Origin: Candidatus Staskawiczbacteria bacterium
GTDB lineage: Bacteria; Patescibacteriota; Minisyncoccia; Minisyncoccales; Staskawiczbacteraceae
DNA: 23,039 bases
Reading direction: 5' to 3'
Assembly: GCA_943354455.1 (NCBI GenBank)
Contig: CALRCB010000004.1
Coordinates: forward strand, 1-23,039
Of this stretch, positions 12,956 to 19,809 are shown in pieces. The notes beneath the pieces were generated by a model. That model saw only the letters and a list, made by a program, of their open reading frames with translations, searched no databases and was not told the origin of the DNA. Each line of letters begins with the position of its first letter. The first letter of the stretch is position 1. The position numbers and the translations under genes are program-made.

Positions 12956-14266
12956 ATGAATAATCAAGAAACAAAACAACCTCAAACACAGGCAGAAAAC
13001 ACTTTTGCCGGGCTTGGCATATCAGAAAAACTGCTTACAGCCCTAAAACAGCTTAATTTTACTACTCCAACTCCAATTCAGCACAAAGCCATTCCAGTTG
13101 CCATTCAAGGAAAAGACGTAGTGGGAATTGCCCAAACCGGAACCGGAAAATCATTGGCCTTTGGAATTCCTATGTTACAGCGATTAATGGAAGCCGAAGT
13201 GGAAAGCCGAGGATTGGTGATCTTGCCGACCCGTGAATTGGCCGTACAAATTAACGAAACCTTATTAAAAATTGGAAGACAGTTTGGATTAAAAACCGCC
13301 GTGTTAATTGGTGGGGCTTCAATGTACCAACAGGTCAGCGAAATTCGCCGGAACCCGCACATTATTATTGGAACTCCTGGTAGAATTAATGACCACATAA
13401 AACAAAAAACCTTAAACTTCAGCAATGTTTCTATTTTGGTTTTAGATGAAGCCGATTGTATGTTTGACATGGGGTTTGCTCCGCAGATTAAACAAATTTT
13501 ATTGTCGGTTCCAAAAAACCGTCAAACCATGTTGTTTTCAGCAACCATGCCTGACTCAATTATTAAAATTGCCACCCAGCACATGCAACTTCCGGTACGA
13601 GTAGAAATGGCTCGGCAGGGAACTACTAACGAAAAAGTGGAACACGAATTATTTTTTGTTAAAAAAGATTATAAAGTTCGCCTTTTGGAAAAATTATTGG
13701 AAGAGTGCAAGGGAAGTGTATTAGTATTTTGCCGAACCAAGTTTGGCGTAAAAAAGATTTGCCAAGATTTATTGAAAAAAGGATTTTCAGTTGCCGAAAT
13801 TCACTCTAACCGCTCATTAGTACAGCGCCGACAAGCCTTAGATGGCTTTAAATCAGGTAAAAACCGGGTATTAATTGCAACTGATATTGCTTCGCGCGGT
13901 ATTGATGTTAAAGGCATTGAATTGGTGATTAACTTTGATTTACCAGAATCTCCTGGTGACTATGTTCATCGAATTGGTAGAACTGGAAGAGCTGGCATGA
14001 CTGGAAAAGCTATTTCTTTTGTGATGCCTGACCAACGAAACAAAGTGCGTGAAATTGAACGGTTAATCAGATCAACCATACCCATTTTGCAATTGCCGGA
14101 ACTGCCCGCAAGTTCGTTTGTAAATAATAACCCAACCCCTCAACAGCAAACGGTTTATAAAAGAAATGATGCATTCGAAAAAACCATAAAGCCCGTCCAT
14201 AATAATTTTAAACCAAGAACTTTTGGAAAAGGCGGAGGATGGAAAGGAAAAAAGTTTTCAAGATAA
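12956..14266 (+). CDS. DEAD-box ATP-dependent RNA helicase
   Basis: 436 aa. ATP-driven RNA unwinding enzyme, usually in ribosome assembly, mRNA decay or cold adaptation. The canonical motifs are in order: F-x17-Q motif ending PTPIQ (Gln42), AQTGTGKS (59-66), PTRELA, TPGRI, DEAD, SAT, IATDIASRGIDV and HRIGRTGRAG. A short basic, Gly-rich tail (FGKGGGWKGKKFSR) may bind RNA. It is closest in style to RhlE/CshA-type proteins. It is transcribed alone, with its own promoter and terminator. The start at 12956 is fixed by promoter spacing and there is no SD. Confidence 0.93.
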   Translation: MNNQETKQPQTQAENTFAGLGISEKLLTALKQLNFTTPTPIQHKAIPVAIQGKDVVGIAQTGTGKSLAFGIPMLQRLMEAEVESRGLVILPTRELAVQINETLLKIGRQFGLKTAVLIGGASMYQQVSEIRRNPHIIIGTPGRINDHIKQKTLNFSNVSILVLDEADCMFDMGFAPQIKQILLSVPKNRQTMLFSATMPDSIIKIATQHMQLPVRVEMARQGTTNEKVEHELFFVKKDYKVRLLEKLLEECKGSVLVFCRTKFGVKKICQDLLKKGFSVAEIHSNRSLVQRRQALDGFKSGKNRVLIATDIASRGIDVKGIELVINFDLPESPGDYVHRIGRTGRAGMTGKAISFVMPDQRNKVREIERLIRSTIPILQLPELPASSFVNNNPTPQQQTVYKRNDAFEKTIKPVHNNFKPRTFGKGGGWKGKKFSR

Positions 14267-14270
14267 TTTA

Positions 14271-14297
14271 AAAAAGACACCATAGCGGTGTCTTTTT
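14271..14297 (+). terminator. Terminator after the helicase gene
   Basis: Stem AAAAAGACACC with GGTGTCTTTTT and loop ATAGC, T-tailed. Confidence 0.85.
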
Positions 14298-14305
14298 ACG
14301 TATTA

Positions 14306-14334
14306 TTTACATGTGGGGATTTTTTTTGTACAAT
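14306..14334 (+). promoter_or_regulatory. Promoter of the FKBP gene
   Basis: TTTACA (14306-14311), 17 nt and TACAAT (14329-14334). The start near 14341 gives a leader of about 30 nt without SD. Confidence 0.65.
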
Positions 14335-14370
14335 GTACCAGTTGAGTAATATAATTAATCACATAAAATT

Positions 14371-14835
14371 ATGGATAAAAAAGCATGGATACTAATTTTA
14401 GTAATAGCAATCATATTAATTGGCGGATATTTTATGTTTAAAAAATCTCCAACCGAACAAACGCAAAATAATAATAATCAAATAATAAATAATACTATGG
14501 AAGAAACAAAAGGTTTAAAAATTGAGACATTGCAAGAAGGTAGTGGAGAAGGGGCCAAAAGCGGGGAATTGGTTACCGTAAACTATACCGGCACATTAAC
14601 TGATGGTACAAAATTTGATTCAAGTTTGAACCCAGGAAGAGAGCCATTTGCGTTTACTATAAATGAAAGCTCGGTTATTCAGGGATGGCATTTGGGTTTT
14701 ATGGGAATGAAAGTTGGCGAGAAAAGAAAATTAACTATTGCGCCAGAACTGGCCTATGGACCCGATGGACGACCCCCAGTTATTCCTCAAAACGCAACTT
14801 TGATATTTGAAGTGGAATTACTGAAAATTAATTAG
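14371..14835 (+). CDS. Membrane-anchored FKBP-type peptidyl-prolyl isomerase
   Basis: 154 aa. An N-terminal hydrophobic anchor (about 5-23) and an Asn/Gln-rich linker (30-42) lead into a complete FKBP domain (about 48-154) with VTVNYTGTLTDGTKFDSS, VIQGWHLGFMGMKVGEKR, LAYG and LIFEVELLKI. The conserved aromatic and Asp positions of the prolyl-binding pocket are present. It likely speeds proline isomerisation in exported proteins at the outer face of the membrane. An internal ATG at 14498 would give a soluble form without anchor, but the upstream promoter supports the longer product. Confidence 0.92.
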   Translation: MDKKAWILILVIAIILIGGYFMFKKSPTEQTQNNNNQIINNTMEETKGLKIETLQEGSGEGAKSGELVTVNYTGTLTDGTKFDSSLNPGREPFAFTINESSVIQGWHLGFMGMKVGEKRKLTIAPELAYGPDGRPPVIPQNATLIFEVELLKIN

Positions 14836-14864
14836 TAATAACGCAAAAATCCTTTTATATAAAA

Positions 14865-14903
14865 AACAAGAGCCATTTACACGAATGGCTCTTGTTGATT
14901 TTT
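14865..14903 (+). terminator. Terminator after the FKBP gene
   Basis: Perfect 13-bp stem AACAAGAGCCATT (14865-14877 with 14884-14896) and loop TACACG, followed by GATTTTT. Confidence 0.9.
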
Positions 14904-14919
14904 AGGTAAGCTTTATGAT
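14892..14919 (+). promoter_or_regulatory. Possible promoter of the STAS gene
   Basis: TTGTTG (14892-14897), 16 nt and TATGAT (14914-14919); the -35 overlaps the FKBP terminator arm. A leader of about 40 nt with GAAGGGA near the ATG would follow. The -35 is poor. Confidence 0.35.
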
Positions 14920-14966
14920 ATTATTTAGCTGGCTCATTATTAATTTAATAAGAAGGGACGCGGTGT

Positions 14967-15329
14967 ATGATGAGAATATACAAGAAAATTACTATTCAAG
15001 ATTTAGACAGGGGAATCACTTTGGTTAAATTTAAAGATGACATAATCTGGTTTGACTTGATAATTGAGAAGCTTAGCGAAGAACTTTTTTCGCTCGTCAA
15101 AGAGCAACGCAAGAATAAAATTTTACTTAATTGGAAAAATGTAAAATTTTACAATACTAACGGCCTGCCTATGTTAATTATATTTCGTAGAATGGTAGAA
15201 GAAGTGGGTGGGAAGTTAGTATTTTGTTTGGTCCGTAGAGAGGTTTTAGAAAATTTAATATTAATTAAGCCATGGAAAAGATTCAATATCGAAAAAGACC
15301 TTAATGCCGGCGTTTCAGTTTTTGATTAG
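14967..15329 (+). CDS. STAS-domain protein, anti-sigma antagonist-like
   Basis: 120 aa single STAS domain, with the pattern KILLNWKNVKFYNTNGLPML (51-70) followed by VEEVGGKLVFCLV. STAS proteins of the SpoIIAA/RsbV type relay partner-switching signals through phosphorylation at a Ser in a D-S-S-G loop. Here that loop reads N-T-N-G (63-66), so the acceptor would be Thr64 or is lost. No kinase or sigma factor is adjacent. ATG 14967 and ATG 14970 are equally possible starts; a GAAGGGA sequence lies about 10 nt upstream. Confidence 0.75.
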   Translation: MMRIYKKITIQDLDRGITLVKFKDDIIWFDLIIEKLSEELFSLVKEQRKNKILLNWKNVKFYNTNGLPMLIIFRRMVEEVGGKLVFCLVRREVLENLILIKPWKRFNIEKDLNAGVSVFD

Positions 15330-15344
15330 AATCATTTATCATAG

Positions 15345-15369
15345 ACTGCAACAACCCACTGCAGTTTTT
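15345..15369 (+). terminator. Weak terminator after the STAS gene
   Basis: A 6-bp stem ACTGCA/TGCAGT with a 9-nt loop and a T run, directly before the typA promoter. Confidence 0.5.
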
Positions 15370-15370
15370 A

Positions 15371-15399
15371 TTTACATTTATTAATTTTTAGTGTACAAT
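15371..15399 (+). promoter_or_regulatory. Promoter of typA, leaderless type
   Basis: TTTACA (15371-15376), 17 nt and TACAAT (15394-15399); ATG 15408 follows after 8 nt. Confidence 0.7.
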
Positions 15400-15407
15400 A
15401 CCAAGAC

Positions 15408-17228
15408 ATGAATAAGATAAAAAACATTGCCATTATTGCCCACGTTGATCATGGAAAAACCACCTTGGTGGATGCGCTTTTACGTCAGTCAAAAACTGAA
15501 ATGAAAAAAGATGTGGCCAGCCAGGAAATGATCATGGACAGCAATGAATTGGAACGGGAACGGGGAATTACCATTTTTTCTAAAAATGCCTCGGTTATTT
15601 TTGGTGATACTAAAATAAATATTATTGACACTCCCGGTCATGCCGACTTTGGTGGAGAAGTGGAACGGGTGCTTAACATGGCAGACGGTTGTTTGCTGTT
15701 AATTGACGCTAAAGAGGGCCCAATGCCCCAAACTCGGTTTGTGTTGAAAAAGGCTTTGGAAATGGGCCACAAAATTATTGTGGTGATTAATAAAATTGAT
15801 AAAGCGGGAGCCCGAAGCCAATGGGCACTAGAAGCCACGTTAGAATTATTTTTGGAATTGGGAGCCGGCGACCATTCATTAGACTTTCCGGTTATTTACG
15901 CTTCAGGCAGAGACGGGTTGGCCGGGCTTGAATCTGATTTGTCAAAAATGACTGATATTACTCCCATTTTTGATGCCGTTATTCAACACATTCCTAATCC
16001 AATCGTTGATGTCAATAAACCATTGCAAATGTTAATCACATCAATTGCCCCAGATAATTTTAAAGGCAGGGTTGCTATTGGTAGAATTTATAACGGAATA
16101 ATTAAGGCCGGTCAAGAAATTACCCATATTAATAGAACTGGTGAAACTAAAAAATATCGTTTAACTTCTTTGATGACGTTTGCTGGTTTGGGAAAATTGG
16201 AGGCACAAGAAGTGGAAGCCGGAGACATTGCTGCCATTGCCGGAATTGCTGATGTGACCATTGGAGAAACCATTGCCGACTCAGAAAACTTTTCTGCTTT
16301 GCCGTTAATTAACATTGAAGAACCAACCATTAAAATGACCTTTATGATTAACGATTCTCCGTTTGCTGGAAAAGAAGGAAAATTTTGTACTTCACGCCAA
16401 ATTCGGGAACGATTATTGGTGGAATTAGAAACTGATGTGGCACTGCGAGTGGAAGAAACTGACAAAGCTCAATGGATAGTTTCCGGCCGAGGAGAATTAC
16501 ATTTGGCTATTTTAATTGAACGATTGCGAAGAGAAGGATACGAATTCCAGGTTTCGCGCCCACAGGTTATTTTGAAAAAAATTGATGGAAAAACTTTAAC
16601 TCCATTTGAAAAGGTATTTATTGAAACTCCAGAACAATATCAAGGAGCGGTGATGCAAAAAATGGGTTTGCGAAAAGGAGAAGTAAAAGAAATGCGAACC
16701 CACAACGGTATTGCGTTTTTAGAATTTATTATTCCAAGCAAAGGGTTGTTTGGATACCGAAGCGAATTTTTAACTGATACAAAAGGGCTGGGTATTATCA
16801 ATACTTCTTTTTTCCAATACATGCCTGACCCGGGAAATTGGAAAGAACGAAGCAATGGATCTTTGGTGGCATCGGAATCAGGTGACACTAATTACTATGG
16901 ATTAATTAACGTGCAAGATCGAGGCACACTCTTTTTGGATCACGGAATTCAGATTTATGAAGGCCAGGTAGTTGGGCAAAATTCTCGGTCTGAAGATATT
17001 CGGGTAAACGTAACCAAAGAAAAACAATTGTCTAACATGAGGTCTAAGGGAGAAGGGTCAGATGAACATTTTAACAAGCCAAAAGAAATGGGGCTGGAAG
17101 ACGCATTGGAATACATTGGCGACGACGAATTGGTTGAAATTACCCCAAAAACTATTAGAATCAGAAAAACCTATTTAACTGAAATTGCTGGAAAAAACGC
17201 AAAACGAGAAGCGAAGGAAGAGAAGTAG
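15408..17228 (+). CDS. typA: TypA/BipA ribosome-associated translational GTPase
   Basis: 606 aa, normal length. The GTPase motifs are AHVDHGKT (11-18), the switch region ERERGITIFSKN, DTPGHADFGGEVERVL and NKIDKAG. The later EF-G-like domains and the BipA C-terminal segment (NMRSKGEGSDEHFNKP, then LEYIGDDELVEITP) follow. It acts in 50S ribosome assembly and stress responses, especially in the cold. It is transcribed alone and ends in a strong terminator. The start is fixed by the promoter; there is no SD. Confidence 0.96.
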   Translation: MNKIKNIAIIAHVDHGKTTLVDALLRQSKTEMKKDVASQEMIMDSNELERERGITIFSKNASVIFGDTKINIIDTPGHADFGGEVERVLNMADGCLLLIDAKEGPMPQTRFVLKKALEMGHKIIVVINKIDKAGARSQWALEATLELFLELGAGDHSLDFPVIYASGRDGLAGLESDLSKMTDITPIFDAVIQHIPNPIVDVNKPLQMLITSIAPDNFKGRVAIGRIYNGIIKAGQEITHINRTGETKKYRLTSLMTFAGLGKLEAQEVEAGDIAAIAGIADVTIGETIADSENFSALPLINIEEPTIKMTFMINDSPFAGKEGKFCTSRQIRERLLVELETDVALRVEETDKAQWIVSGRGELHLAILIERLRREGYEFQVSRPQVILKKIDGKTLTPFEKVFIETPEQYQGAVMQKMGLRKGEVKEMRTHNGIAFLEFIIPSKGLFGYRSEFLTDTKGLGIINTSFFQYMPDPGNWKERSNGSLVASESGDTNYYGLINVQDRGTLFLDHGIQIYEGQVVGQNSRSEDIRVNVTKEKQLSNMRSKGEGSDEHFNKPKEMGLEDALEYIGDDELVEITPKTIRIRKTYLTEIAGKNAKREAKEEK

Positions 17229-17229
17229 A

Positions 17230-17255
17230 AAAAAACGGCACTACTGCCGTTTTTT
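17230..17255 (+). terminator. Terminator after typA
   Basis: AAAAAACGGCA and TGCCGTTTTTT pair perfectly around a CTAC loop, ending in a T run. Confidence 0.9.
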
Positions 17256-17287
17256 CTGTTTTATGGTACAATAAAAGAAAGGAATAT

Positions 17288-17320
17288 GCCCCAGTACTAG
17301 AGCGAAGCTCAGTACGGGGC
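17288..17320. repeat. 14-bp hairpin with two A bulges and GAA triloop
   Basis: Stem pieces GCCCC, GTACT and GAGC (left) pair exactly with GCTC, AGTAC and GGGGC (right), leaving A17293 and A17299 unpaired and GAA as the loop. There is no T run, so it is not a terminator. GAGCGAAGC also occurs near 149-157 in the left-end repeat element. Confidence 0.75.
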
Positions 17321-17321
17321 T

Positions 17322-17466
17322 ACCCCGTAGAGAATTTTGACTTGTTGCGGATGAATTAAATTTGTGGGAAAATTAATACGGTAGTTAGTATATAAATATA
17401 ATTAACCGGAGAATTTCAAAGAATTAATAAGTAAATTTAATTCGTCAAAATTCTTCTACTCGGGGT
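17322..17466. repeat. Long imperfect inverted repeat (about 145 nt)
   Basis: The outer arms 17322-17341 and 17444-17466 (ACCCCG...GAATTTTGAC and inverse) match with few gaps; inner arms GAATTAAATTT (17353-17363) and its inverse (17433-17443) match exactly; a central CGGT...ACCG pair closes the middle. No gene is present from 17229 to 17464. It may be a MITE-like element or a transcribed RNA fold. It runs into the start codon of the next gene. Confidence 0.6.
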
Positions 17467-17848
17467 GGAAATCGTAAATTTTTTAGCGCAATTTTGGGGC
17501 ATTTCGTTGGCGTTAGTTGGGTTTGCTTTTTTGCTTAATCCAAATCATATTCAAAAATGTCTTGGGTTTATTGAAAACGAAGCGGTTATCGTTTTGTCGG
17601 GGATTGTGGGTACAATGTTAGGAGTCTTATTAGTGTTAACTTATAGTGCATGGGGTTGGAATTGGCAGGGACTAGTTACTTTTTTGGGCTGGGCAGTATT
17701 AATAGAAGGACTTTTATGGTTGTTTTTCCCAGCATTTGTACTGGAAATGCTAGTAAAATATAAACAAAAAACAGAATGGATGCCATATATTTTCTTGGGC
17801 ATAATTATTGTTGGATGCTTTTTGGTATATTCAGGATTTTCAGCGTAA
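17465..17848 (+). CDS. Small membrane protein of unknown function
   Basis: 127 aa with about four membrane segments (roughly 7-23, 41-60, 68-90, 105-124) and short polar loops; no catalytic motif. The GTG at 17465 is the first plausible start and sits in the right arm of the inverted repeat, without an SD, so the start is uncertain; a TTG further in is possible. It is immediately followed by msrA (ATG right after the TAA), so it is probably co-transcribed with the methionine sulfoxide reductases, but that does not define a function. Confidence 0.65.
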   Translation: MEIVNFLAQFWGISLALVGFAFLLNPNHIQKCLGFIENEAVIVLSGIVGTMLGVLLVLTYSAWGWNWQGLVTFLGWAVLIEGLLWLFFPAFVLEMLVKYKQKTEWMPYIFLGIIIVGCFLVYSGFSA

Positions 17849-18346
17849 ATGGAAAAAAACCAAGCGATAGTATTAGGTGGTGGTTGTTTTTGGTGCACCG
17901 AGGCGGTGTTTAAGATGCTAAAAGGAGTAGTTTCAGTTGAATCTGGCTATGCAGGTGAGCCACGTGCCGAAGTAATTAAAATAGAATATGATAGTGCAAA
18001 AATACCGCTTCAAACTCTTTTGACGGTATTTTTTGCTAGCCACGACCCAACTACCAAAGATAGGCAGGGCAATGATGTGGGTCCAGAATACCGGTCAATT
18101 ATTTTGTATTCCACCGAAGAGCAAAAACAAATTTGTGAAAAATTTATTCAAGAATTAAATGGTTCTAGTGAATTGGGAGCGCCAATTACAACAGAAGTAA
18201 AGTCCTTAGAAATATTTTATCCCGCCGAAGATTACCATAAAAATTATTACGAAAATAACAAAGGGCAGGCATACTGCCAAGTAGTGATAAACCCAAAGCT
18301 AAGGAAGGTGCAAGAAAAGTTTGCACAACTATTAAAAGAAAAATAA
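17849..18346 (+). CDS. msrA: Peptide methionine (S)-S-oxide reductase MsrA
   Basis: 165 aa. Reduces the S form of methionine sulfoxide in proteins. The catalytic GGGCFWC (Cys13) is intact, as are Tyr34, Glu41, the HDPTTKDRQGNDVGPEYRS segment and AEDYHKNYYE. The stretch between GYAG and the catalytic Glu is about a dozen residues shorter than usual: the customary N-P-T-Y...V-C-x-G-x-T-G-H loop is missing. The gene starts directly after the preceding stop and ends directly before msrB. It is cytoplasmic, with no signal peptide. Confidence 0.93.
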   Translation: MEKNQAIVLGGGCFWCTEAVFKMLKGVVSVESGYAGEPRAEVIKIEYDSAKIPLQTLLTVFFASHDPTTKDRQGNDVGPEYRSIILYSTEEQKQICEKFIQELNGSSELGAPITTEVKSLEIFYPAEDYHKNYYENNKGQAYCQVVINPKLRKVQEKFAQLLKEK

Positions 18347-18712
18347 ATGAACGAAGAAGAGTTAAAACAAAAATTAACGCCTGAACAATATAAGGTGTTG
18401 CGAGAAAAGGGGACGGAGGTGCCGTTTACGGGAAAGTATGTTCACAAAACCGCAGAAGGAAATTATATTTGTATGGTTTGTGAAAATCCGCTATTTGCTT
18501 CTGATGCGCAGTTTGATTCCGGCACCGGTTGGCCCAGTTTTGATAAACCCATTGAAGGTTCAGTGACTTATAATCAAGAACCTGACGGCCGAACAGAAAT
18601 TTTATGTGCCAAATGCGGGTCGCACCTTGGGCACGTGTTTGATGATGGGCCAACCCAAACCGGCAAGCGATATTGTATAAATTCAGTGTGCCTTGATTTG
18701 AAGAAAAAATAA
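18347..18712 (+). CDS. msrB: Peptide methionine (R)-S-oxide reductase MsrB
   Basis: 121 aa. Reduces the R form of methionine sulfoxide. The catalytic RYCINS (Cys110) and both zinc-binding pairs, CMVC (42-45) and CAKC (87-90), are present, with GTGWPSF and HLGHVFDDGP. An extra Cys115 follows the active site. It is directly adjacent to msrA, so the pair repairs both stereoisomers from one transcript, and a terminator follows. Confidence 0.95.
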   Translation: MNEEELKQKLTPEQYKVLREKGTEVPFTGKYVHKTAEGNYICMVCENPLFASDAQFDSGTGWPSFDKPIEGSVTYNQEPDGRTEILCAKCGSHLGHVFDDGPTQTGKRYCINSVCLDLKKK

Positions 18713-18723
18713 TTTTTATATAA

Positions 18724-18752
18724 AAAGGTCTGCCAAAAGCAGGCTCTTTTTT
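18724..18752 (+). terminator. Terminator after msrB
   Basis: GGTCTGC pairs with GCAGGCT (two G-T pairs) around CAAAA, A-rich before and T-rich after. Confidence 0.75.
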
Positions 18753-18762
18753 AAATAGAGAG

Positions 18763-18789
18763 TTAGCACTCTTGACAAGAGATTGCCAA
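18763..18789 (+). promoter_or_regulatory. CIRCE-like operator, degenerate right half
   Basis: The left half TTAGCACTC is exact; after a 9-nt spacer the right half GATTGCCAA matches 7 of 9 consensus positions (GAGTGCTAA). The spacer begins with the -35 box, so HrcA bound here would block RNA polymerase directly. Its place upstream of hrcA fits autoregulation of the heat-shock operon. Confidence 0.8.
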
Positions 18790-18800
18790 TTTAATAAGAT
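18772..18800 (+). promoter_or_regulatory. Promoter of hrcA-grpE-dnaK-dnaJ
   Basis: Consensus TTGACA (18772-18777) inside the CIRCE spacer, 17 nt and TAAGAT (18795-18800); ATG 18807 is only 6 nt further, so the mRNA is expected to be leaderless. Confidence 0.8.
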
Positions 18801-18806
18801 GGCAGT

Positions 18807-19307
18807 ATGTTAAGCGAAAGACAAGAAATTATTTTACATAATCTGATACGCGGATATATTAAATCAGCCGAACCGATAAGCTCAAGCCTTTTAAAAGAGA
18901 GACTGAATTTTGATATTTCTCCCGCAACCATAAGAAACGAACTGCAGGAATTAACCGAACTGGGATATGTAATGCAACCGCATACTTCGGCCGGCAGAGT
19001 GCCAACTAATAAAGGGTATAAATATTTTGTAGAAATAACGTTTCAAGACGAAGTTACGAAGCCAGGTATAGAATTGTACCTGGAGAAGGAGATCGAGCAA
19101 GCAAGACAGAAAATAAAAAAAGAATTACAGTTAGCGCAAGAATTAACCAAATCATTAACCGAAATATCATCCACGCTAAGTTATACAAAGATACAGAATA
19201 AAGATACTATTTTTGAAATGTTAAAAATTATCGGGCCATCGCAATCAACGTATCATAAAAATATCAGTTTAATTGAACAGCTCATAAAAGAATTAGAAAA
19301 TTTGTAA
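18807..19307 (+). CDS. hrcA: Heat-inducible transcription repressor HrcA, short form
   Basis: 166 aa against about 340 in typical bacteria. The N-terminal winged helix that binds CIRCE is complete (LSERQEIILHNLIRGYI, then ISPATIRNELQELTELGY and SAGRVPTNKGYKYF). The GAF-like sensing and dimerisation domain is replaced by a roughly 90-residue, mostly helical, possibly coiled-coil segment. It probably still represses its own operon, but how it senses free chaperone is unclear. It is first in the operon and directly behind its operator. Confidence 0.85.
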   Translation: MLSERQEIILHNLIRGYIKSAEPISSSLLKERLNFDISPATIRNELQELTELGYVMQPHTSAGRVPTNKGYKYFVEITFQDEVTKPGIELYLEKEIEQARQKIKKELQLAQELTKSLTEISSTLSYTKIQNKDTIFEMLKIIGPSQSTYHKNISLIEQLIKELENL

Positions 19308-19327
19308 ATTAATTAAAGAAAAAATCA

Positions 19328-19777
19328 ATGGATGAAGAAATTAAAAAAGACGAGCAAAAGAGTGAGTTGGAATTGGCCCAGCAAAAAGCTGACGAATATT
19401 TAAATAATTGGAAACGGGAACGGGCTGATTTTATTAATTACAAAAAAGAAGAAATGGAGCGGATGGCAAAACTGATGCAGTATGGAAAAGAAGACATGAT
19501 AGAAAAGTTTTTACCAATCATTGATAATATTTATCTTGCCGTAAAGCATGTGAAAGATGACGGGTTAGCGCAAATACAAAAACAAATTGAAGAATTTTTA
19601 AAGAAAGAGGGAATTGAAGAAATTAAAACCGAAGGTGAAAAATTTAACCCGGAAACGATGGAGGTTATGGGGGAAGCGGAAGGGGGTGAGGCCGGAATGG
19701 TTGCTGAAGAATTGCAAAAAGGTTATATGATGAGCGGAAAAATATTAAGACCAGCGAAAGTAAGAATAAGTAAATAA
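19328..19777 (+). CDS. grpE: GrpE nucleotide exchange factor
   Basis: 149 aa. Releases ADP from DnaK. An N-terminal charged long helix (about 1-60, with YLNNWKRERADFINYKK) is followed by the GrpE head, including FLPIIDNIYLAVKHV, FNPETMEVMG and the end MMSGKILRPAKVRIS. It lies between hrcA and dnaK with short AT-rich gaps. Confidence 0.93.
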   Translation: MDEEIKKDEQKSELELAQQKADEYLNNWKRERADFINYKKEEMERMAKLMQYGKEDMIEKFLPIIDNIYLAVKHVKDDGLAQIQKQIEEFLKKEGIEEIKTEGEKFNPETMEVMGEAEGGEAGMVAEELQKGYMMSGKILRPAKVRISK

Positions 19778-19809
19778 AAGTAAATAAATAAACTTAAAAT
19801 AAAAAAATT

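Noticed and set aside
12789..12989. Minus-strand frame across the candidate RNA and helicase promoter
   Set aside because: It crosses a terminator and a promoter on the other strand and shows no family features.
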